Shown in pieces: positions 6,495 through 9,871 of a stretch of 9,871 nt of DNA. This stretch comes from CAZRDB01 sp964598695. Lineage in GTDB: Bacteria; Armatimonadota; Zipacnadia; UBA1398. The translations under genes were made by a program, and so were the position numbers. Numbering within the stretch: the first letter of the stretch is position 1; every line of letters begins with the position of its first letter. Under the pieces are notes generated by a model. The model searched no databases. It was given only the letters and a program-made list of their open reading frames with translations, and was not told the origin of the DNA. Where the stretch lies: NCBI GenBank assembly GCA_964598695.1, contig CAZRDB010000189.1:1-9871 (forward strand), read 5' to 3'.

Positions 6495-8030
6495 GTGCCC
6501 GCCCCACCGCCCCCCGCGAACGGCATCGACGACCCGACCGGCCACGGCCGAGAGGCCCACGCACCGGGCGGCGAACCGCTCGCCCATCTACGCTGGGCCG
6601 CTCGCGCGGCCACGGCCGAGGCCGGAGTGCCGGCCTGGTTCGTGGGTGGCTGCGTGCGAGACGCCCTGCTCGGCCGCGAGTGTGCCGATCTCGATGTCAC
6701 CGTCGGCGGCGACCCCAAACCGATCGCGCTGCGCGCCGTCTCACTGCTGCGCGAGCGGCTCGGGCCGGGCCACCGGCTGGGCCTTGGCTGTCTCGATGCC
6801 GAGGCCGGACTGTGGCGAGTGGTGGCCGACGGCGCCTACCTCGACCTGCTCGCCCTCGAAGGCCCCCTCACCGACGACCTCGCCCGACGCGACTTGACCC
6901 TCAACGCGATGGCGCTGCCCGTTACGGCGGACACCGCCGACGAGCTGGTCGATCCACTGGGCGGCCTGGCCGACCTCCGGGCGGGGGTGCTACGCAGCCC
7001 GCGCCGCGAGAACCTCACAGCCGATCCCGTCCGGGTGCTGCGGATCGCGCGGTTCGCGGCGGGGCTCGCGCTGCCGATCGAGGCCGAGACGCGCCGGTGG
7101 ATCACCGAGGCCGCTCCCCTGCTCTCCGCGGCCCCCGGCGAACGGATCGGCTACGAGATCGTGCGCGCGCTGGGCGCCGACCGCTCGGCCGGGTTCGCGC
7201 GTCTGCTCGCCGAGTTGGAGATCCTGGCCGCGATCCTCCCCGAGGTCGCCGCCCTCGCCGGGCTGGTCCAGGGCGGCTACCACCACCTCGATGCCTACGA
7301 GCACTCGCTGGAGACGCTCCGGATCGCCGATGCCTGGCTCAGCGGCGACGATGAGGTCCTTGCCCCGCTCCCGGTCGGCTGCTCGCGGGCGATGCGCGCC
7401 GAGATCGCCCGGGTCAAACTGCCCTGGGTGCGGAGCCGTCCCGCACTGCTGCGGTTGGCGGCCCTGCTGCACGACATCGGCAAACCCACGGCGATGACCA
7501 CCGACGACGACGGTCGAGTGCGGTTCTCGGATCACCCCAGACTCGGCGCCGACCTCGTGGGAGCACTGGCCGAGCGGCTGCGACTCTCGCGGGGCGAGCG
7601 CCACTACCTCCGGACGCTGGTGCGCGAGCACATGCGGCCGTGCATGGTGGCGTTCGGCGCCCGGGTCACCGATCGCGCCTACGGCCGGCTGCTGCGGGAC
7701 CTGGGGGATCTGACGCCCGACACCTGCGCGCTCTCGCTGGCGGACCGGCAGGCGGCGCGCGGCCCGGCAACGACCGAGGAGGCGCTCACCACCCAGACCG
7801 ACACGGTGGCGCGCATCGTTGGCCTGTGGCAGGAGTCCAAGAGAGACGGCACGGATCGTCCCCCGCTGCTGCGGGGTAAGCAGGTCATGGAGCTGCTGCG
7901 GGCGCCGGCGGGCCCGGAGATCGGCCGTGTGCTCCGCGAGCTTCGCGCGGCCCAGCTCGCGGGTGAGGTGACGACCGTCGAGCAGGCCCGGGAGTTCGTT
8001 CGGCGGAGGGGAACGGAGAGCGACGCATGA
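6495..8030 (+). CDS. cca: CCA tRNA nucleotidyltransferase with HD domain
   Basis: Adds or repairs the 3' CCA end of tRNAs using CTP and ATP, in the cytoplasm. The 511 residues are longer than the usual 410-480, partly from a Pro-rich N-terminus of about 45. The nucleotidyltransferase motif is WFVGGCVRDALLGR, with metal-binding Asp65 and Asp67 in DLDV. Motif B is RRDLTLNAMA, and motif D reads ADPVR (Ala176, Asp177, Arg180). The HD region has YHHLDAYEHSLETL and LLHDIGKP (His326, Asp327), then REHMRP, consistent with the HD-containing bacterial subtype that may also have phosphodiesterase activity. The GTG start abuts the TGA of the regulator gene; AAGGGG lies 6 bases upstream. The end overlaps the PHP gene by ATGA. 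A poly(A) polymerase or an A-adding-only enzyme cannot be excluded by eye, though the HD domain argues for CCA-adding. Confidence 0.9.
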   Translation: MPAPPPPANGIDDPTGHGREAHAPGGEPLAHLRWAARAATAEAGVPAWFVGGCVRDALLGRECADLDVTVGGDPKPIALRAVSLLRERLGPGHRLGLGCLDAEAGLWRVVADGAYLDLLALEGPLTDDLARRDLTLNAMALPVTADTADELVDPLGGLADLRAGVLRSPRRENLTADPVRVLRIARFAAGLALPIEAETRRWITEAAPLLSAAPGERIGYEIVRALGADRSAGFARLLAELEILAAILPEVAALAGLVQGGYHHLDAYEHSLETLRIADAWLSGDDEVLAPLPVGCSRAMRAEIARVKLPWVRSRPALLRLAALLHDIGKPTAMTTDDDGRVRFSDHPRLGADLVGALAERLRLSRGERHYLRTLVREHMRPCMVAFGARVTDRAYGRLLRDLGDLTPDTCALSLADRQAARGPATTEEALTTQTDTVARIVGLWQESKRDGTDRPPLLRGKQVMELLRAPAGPEIGRVLRELRAAQLAGEVTTVEQAREFVRRRGTESDA

Positions 8031-8842
8031 GGTACGACCTCCATGTCCACACGACCGCTTCCGATGGCGTCGAGAGCCCGCGCGAGGTGGTGCGCGCCGC
8101 GTTCGGCGCCGGCCTCGCGGGGGTGGCGATCACCGACCACGACACCACGGCGGGGCTTCCCGAAGCGCTCGATGAGGGGCAAGCCCTCGGCATCGAGGTG
8201 ATCGCCGGGGTGGAGGTCACCGCCAATGCCCCGATCTACGAGTGCCACATCCTCGGCTACTTCGTGAGCCCGCAGGGTGGAGCCGTCCACCAGCGGCTGA
8301 CGGCCCTGCGCCACGCGCGGGTGGAGCGGGCACGGGAGATCCTCCGCCGACTGCGGGAGCAGGGGGTCGAGATCACCGAGGCCGACGTGGTTCGCGCGAT
8401 CGGTCCGGGGGCCGTGCAGCGGTCGCACATCGCGCGGGTGTTGACCCAGAAGGGCTATGCCGTCGATGTCCGCGAGGCGATGCGGAAGTTCCTGAGCAAG
8501 AACGCGCCGGCGTACGTCCCCGCTCCGTCGCTCCCTCCGGAGGACGCGGTGGCCGTGATCCGGGCCGAGGGAGGCGTGGCCGTGCTGGCGCACCCCGGCA
8601 TCACGGGCCAAGATTCGATGATCGAGCGCCTCGCCGCAGCCGGCCTCGCGGGGCTGGAGGTCTCGCACCCGGCCCACAGCCCGGAGCAGGTCGCCCACTA
8701 CGCGCAGCTCGCGGAGCAGCACGGGCTGGTGGCCACGGAGGGCTCCGACTACCACGGAGCCAGCTCCAAGTGGCGAGTCCAGATCGGCCCGTACGGCGTG
8801 AGCGGCGAGATCCTCGACCGGCTGCGCGCGCGCAGAGACTGA
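8027..8842 (+). CDS. PHP-domain phosphoesterase, YciV/RNase AM type
   Basis: A 271-residue single-domain PHP metal-dependent phosphoesterase. The best-known relative is E. coli YciV (RNase AM/TrpH), a 5'-3' exonuclease on short RNA that also releases phosphate from nucleoside 3',5'-bisphosphates. Metal ligands appear in family order: His6 and His8 in DLHVHTTASDG, Asp13, Asp37-His38 in ITDHDTT, Glu63 in GVEVTA, His74 in CHILGYF, His134 in RSHIARVL, His189 in LAHPG, and Asp241 and His243 in GSDYHG. No polymerase or other domain is attached, so it is not a DNA polymerase PHP module or histidinol phosphatase. The ATG overlaps the CCA-enzyme stop (ATGA), which suggests translational coupling. With a tRNA end-maturation enzyme beside it, an RNA or nucleotide turnover role is the natural inference; the true substrate is untested. 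Confidence 0.88.
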   Translation: MRYDLHVHTTASDGVESPREVVRAAFGAGLAGVAITDHDTTAGLPEALDEGQALGIEVIAGVEVTANAPIYECHILGYFVSPQGGAVHQRLTALRHARVERAREILRRLREQGVEITEADVVRAIGPGAVQRSHIARVLTQKGYAVDVREAMRKFLSKNAPAYVPAPSLPPEDAVAVIRAEGGVAVLAHPGITGQDSMIERLAAAGLAGLEVSHPAHSPEQVAHYAQLAEQHGLVATEGSDYHGASSKWRVQIGPYGVSGEILDRLRARRD

Positions 8843-8898
8843 GGCCGGGGAAGGGGTCGGCGCGCCGGGGGCGAACCACTCTATGCTGTTCACCGCCG

Positions 8899-8927
8899 CC
8901 CCGCGAACGCGCGAGAGGGGCGCGGGG
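8899..8927 (+). other. GC-rich hairpin overlapping the korD Shine-Dalgarno
   Basis: CCCCGCG (8899-8905) and CGCGGGG (8921-8927) form a perfect 7-bp stem with a 15-base loop. The 3' arm reaches into GGAGG at 8926-8930, so folding could hide part of the ribosome site of the next gene. There is no T tract, so it is not a classical terminator. In sequence this GC-rich such a stem can arise by chance. The rest of the 96-base gap (8843-8938) has only a weak -10-like TATGCT at 8882. Confidence 0.35.
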
Positions 8928-8930
8928 AGG
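8926..8930 (+). promoter_or_regulatory. Shine-Dalgarno of korD, setting a TTG start
   Basis: GGAGG lies 8 bases before the TTG at 8939. The frame has no ATG or GTG before the first cysteine motif, so the TTG is the best-supported start. Confidence 0.65.
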
Positions 8931-8938
8931 TCCCAGAG

Positions 8939-9169
8939 TTGGCAAAGGGCACGGTAACGGTCCGTCACGACCGCTGCAAGCGGTGTGGCATCTGTGTTGC
9001 GGTCTGCCCCGTGAAGAACCTCGAGTTCGCCGAAGGCCGGGTTGCGGCACTGGATCTGTGCACAGCCTGCATGCAGTGCGAGCTTCACTGCCCCGACTTC
9101 GCGATCACGGTTGTGCGTCACGCGGCCCCCACCGGGGCCGAGACCGAGACCGTCGGGCAGGGGCGATAG
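8939..9169 (+). CDS. korD: 2-oxoacid:ferredoxin oxidoreductase delta subunit, 2[4Fe-4S] ferredoxin
   Basis: A 76-residue ferredoxin with two complete cluster motifs: Cys13, 16, 19 and 23 (CKRCGICVAVCP) and Cys41, 44, 47 and 51 (CTACMQCELHCP). Each CxxCxxCxxxCP is standard for a 4Fe-4S cluster, with the fourth Cys of each motif serving the other cluster. It would take electrons from the catalytic subunits of the 2-oxoacid oxidoreductase and pass them to ferredoxin. The short V-V-HDRCKRCG opening and the acidic linker are typical of KorD or VorD. The start is TTG. The next gene begins 3 bases after its stop and encodes the alpha subunit, so a korDAB order is expected outside the window. Whether the oxoacid is 2-oxoglutarate or a branched-chain 2-oxoacid cannot be told from this subunit. 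Confidence 0.9.
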   Translation: MAKGTVTVRHDRCKRCGICVAVCPVKNLEFAEGRVAALDLCTACMQCELHCPDFAITVVRHAAPTGAETETVGQGR

Positions 9170-9172
9170 ACC

Positions 9173-9871
9173 GTGGGCAGACAGCTGGTTCAGGGCAACG
9201 AGGCCGTCGCGATCGGCGCGCTCGACGCCGGCATGGAGTTCTTCGGGGGCTATCCAATCACGCCGGCCTCCGAGATCCTGCAGTACCTGGTGAAGCAGCC
9301 ACGCGCCAAGGTGGTCCAGTTCGAGGACGAGATCAGCTCGATCCTCGCCGTCATCGGCGCCTCGCTCGCCGGCGCCAAGGCGATGACGGCCACCTCCGGC
9401 CCCGGCTTCTCGCTGATGCAGGAGGCCATCGGGTTCGCCCACATGGCCGAGGTCCCGCTGGTCATCGTGAACGTCCAGCGCGTGGGACCGGCCACCGGGA
9501 TGCCGACGTTGCCGGCGCAGGGGGACCTGCTCCAGGCCGCCTACGGCAGCCACGGCGACTACTTCCCGATCGTCTTCTACCCGAACTCGGTGCAGGAGCT
9601 GTACGAGTACACCATCCGCGCCTTCAACGCCGCGGAGGAGTCGCGCTCACCGGTGATCCTGCTCTCCGATGGCTACCTCGGCCATCTCTACGAGACGGTA
9701 ACGCTGAAGTCGCCCACCGCCGTCCGGCCGCGCAAGGCGCCGCGCATGGGCGAGGGCGGCCACCACTACACGGGGCTGACGGCCTGGGACAACACCCCGG
9801 CGCCGCAGTCGCCCACGGTCCACCGCAAGGTGATCCACCGGCTCGAGGCCAAGCAGGCCAAGGTCGGGACG
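9173..9871 (+). CDS. korA: 2-oxoglutarate/2-oxoacid:ferredoxin oxidoreductase alpha subunit, 5' part
   Basis: The first 233 codons; the gene continues past the window end, and full KorA is about 370 residues. It forms part of the thiamine-diphosphate enzyme that converts a 2-oxoacid and CoA to acyl-CoA and CO2, reducing ferredoxin. Visible family motifs are LVQGNEAVAIGAL (Glu10 region), GGYPITPASE (26-34), the conserved FEDE at 50-53, TSGPGFSLMQEAIG (74-87) and VQRVGPATGMPT (101-112). GPSTGLPT is commoner at the last site. The protein starts directly with the pyrimidine-binding domain and has no fused gamma domain, as in the KorA rather than the KGOR-gamma/alpha fusion form. The start is GTG 9173, with AGGGG 9 bases upstream overlapping the end of korD. 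In the TCA cycle such an enzyme replaces 2-oxoglutarate dehydrogenase and is oxygen-sensitive in many bacteria. Substrate is an inference from family similarity. Confidence 0.92.
   Translation, partial: MGRQLVQGNEAVAIGALDAGMEFFGGYPITPASEILQYLVKQPRAKVVQFEDEISSILAVIGASLAGAKAMTATSGPGFSLMQEAIGFAHMAEVPLVIVNVQRVGPATGMPTLPAQGDLLQAAYGSHGDYFPIVFYPNSVQELYEYTIRAFNAAEESRSPVILLSDGYLGHLYETVTLKSPTAVRPRKAPRMGEGGHHYTGLTAWDNTPAPQSPTVHRKVIHRLEAKQAKVGT

Noticed and set aside
6009..6587. Upstream extension of the GH172 frame to 6587
   Set aside because: It would overlap the ArsR gene in antisense and place 193 residues before a clear signal peptide. AAGGAG before 6008 sets the start.
6107..7354. 415-codon + strand frame through the regulator and CCA genes
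   Set aside because: Arg/Pro-rich shadow of two genes with firm motifs; it begins inside the inverted repeat.
8858..8867. 10-base palindrome CGGCGCGCCG
   Set aside because: GC-only palindromes of this size are expected by chance here, and nothing nearby gives it a role.
7679..9553. 624-codon open frame on the minus strand
   Set aside because: It runs antisense across the CCA, PHP, korD and korA genes and their intergenic gap, and shows no recognisable domain.

Overview
The window is GC-rich bacterial chromosome carrying ten genes. They are packed tightly (gaps of 0 to 153 bases), use ATG, GTG and TTG starts, and most have recognisable Shine-Dalgarno sequences. No tRNA, rRNA, CRISPR array, insertion sequence or phage gene was seen, and no stretch over 300 bases lacks a gene. 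The mix is a heparinase II/III-type lyase, a GH172/DUF2961 protein with a C-terminal membrane anchor, and a ferredoxin-dependent 2-oxoacid oxidoreductase. It suits a high-GC free-living heterotroph, for example a member of Armatimonadota or a similar under-cultured phylum. That placement is a guess from gene content; the sequence has no phylogenetic marker I can place by eye.

Region 1 (1-4028, + strand) holds the 3' part of a heparinase II/III family lyase, a cytosolic prolyl oligopeptidase (S9A) and a KDPG/KHG aldolase, with gaps of 43 and 18 bases. The lyase and aldolase fit one route: uronate polysaccharide to unsaturated uronate to 2-keto-3-deoxy sugar acid to pyruvate plus a C3 product. 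The peptidase would add peptide or glycopeptide turnover.

Region 2 (4041-6008, - strand) is a two-gene unit converging on region 1. Its first gene encodes a secreted GH172/DUF2961 glycosidase-like protein with a C-terminal transmembrane anchor. Fifteen bases downstream is a small protein that resembles the 20S proteasome/HslV Ntn-hydrolase family. Once the initiator Met is removed, Ser1, Glu17 and Lys33 fall at the proteasome catalytic positions. This is the most unusual gene in the window.

Region 3 (6009-6161) is a divergent promoter region. It has an AT-rich pocket and a perfect 6-4-6 inverted repeat that could be the operator of the adjacent ArsR-type regulator.

Region 4 (6162-8842, + strand) is a translationally coupled operon: an ArsR-family regulator, a CCA-adding-type tRNA nucleotidyltransferase with an HD domain, and a PHP-domain phosphoesterase of the YciV/RNase AM type. 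The junctions are stop-start contact and a 4-base ATGA overlap. Two of the three genes point to RNA processing.

Region 5 (8939-9871, + strand) starts a 2-oxoacid:ferredoxin oxidoreductase operon. It contains a TTG-initiated 2[4Fe-4S] ferredoxin subunit (KorD) and the first 233 codons of the alpha subunit (KorA), cut by the window end.
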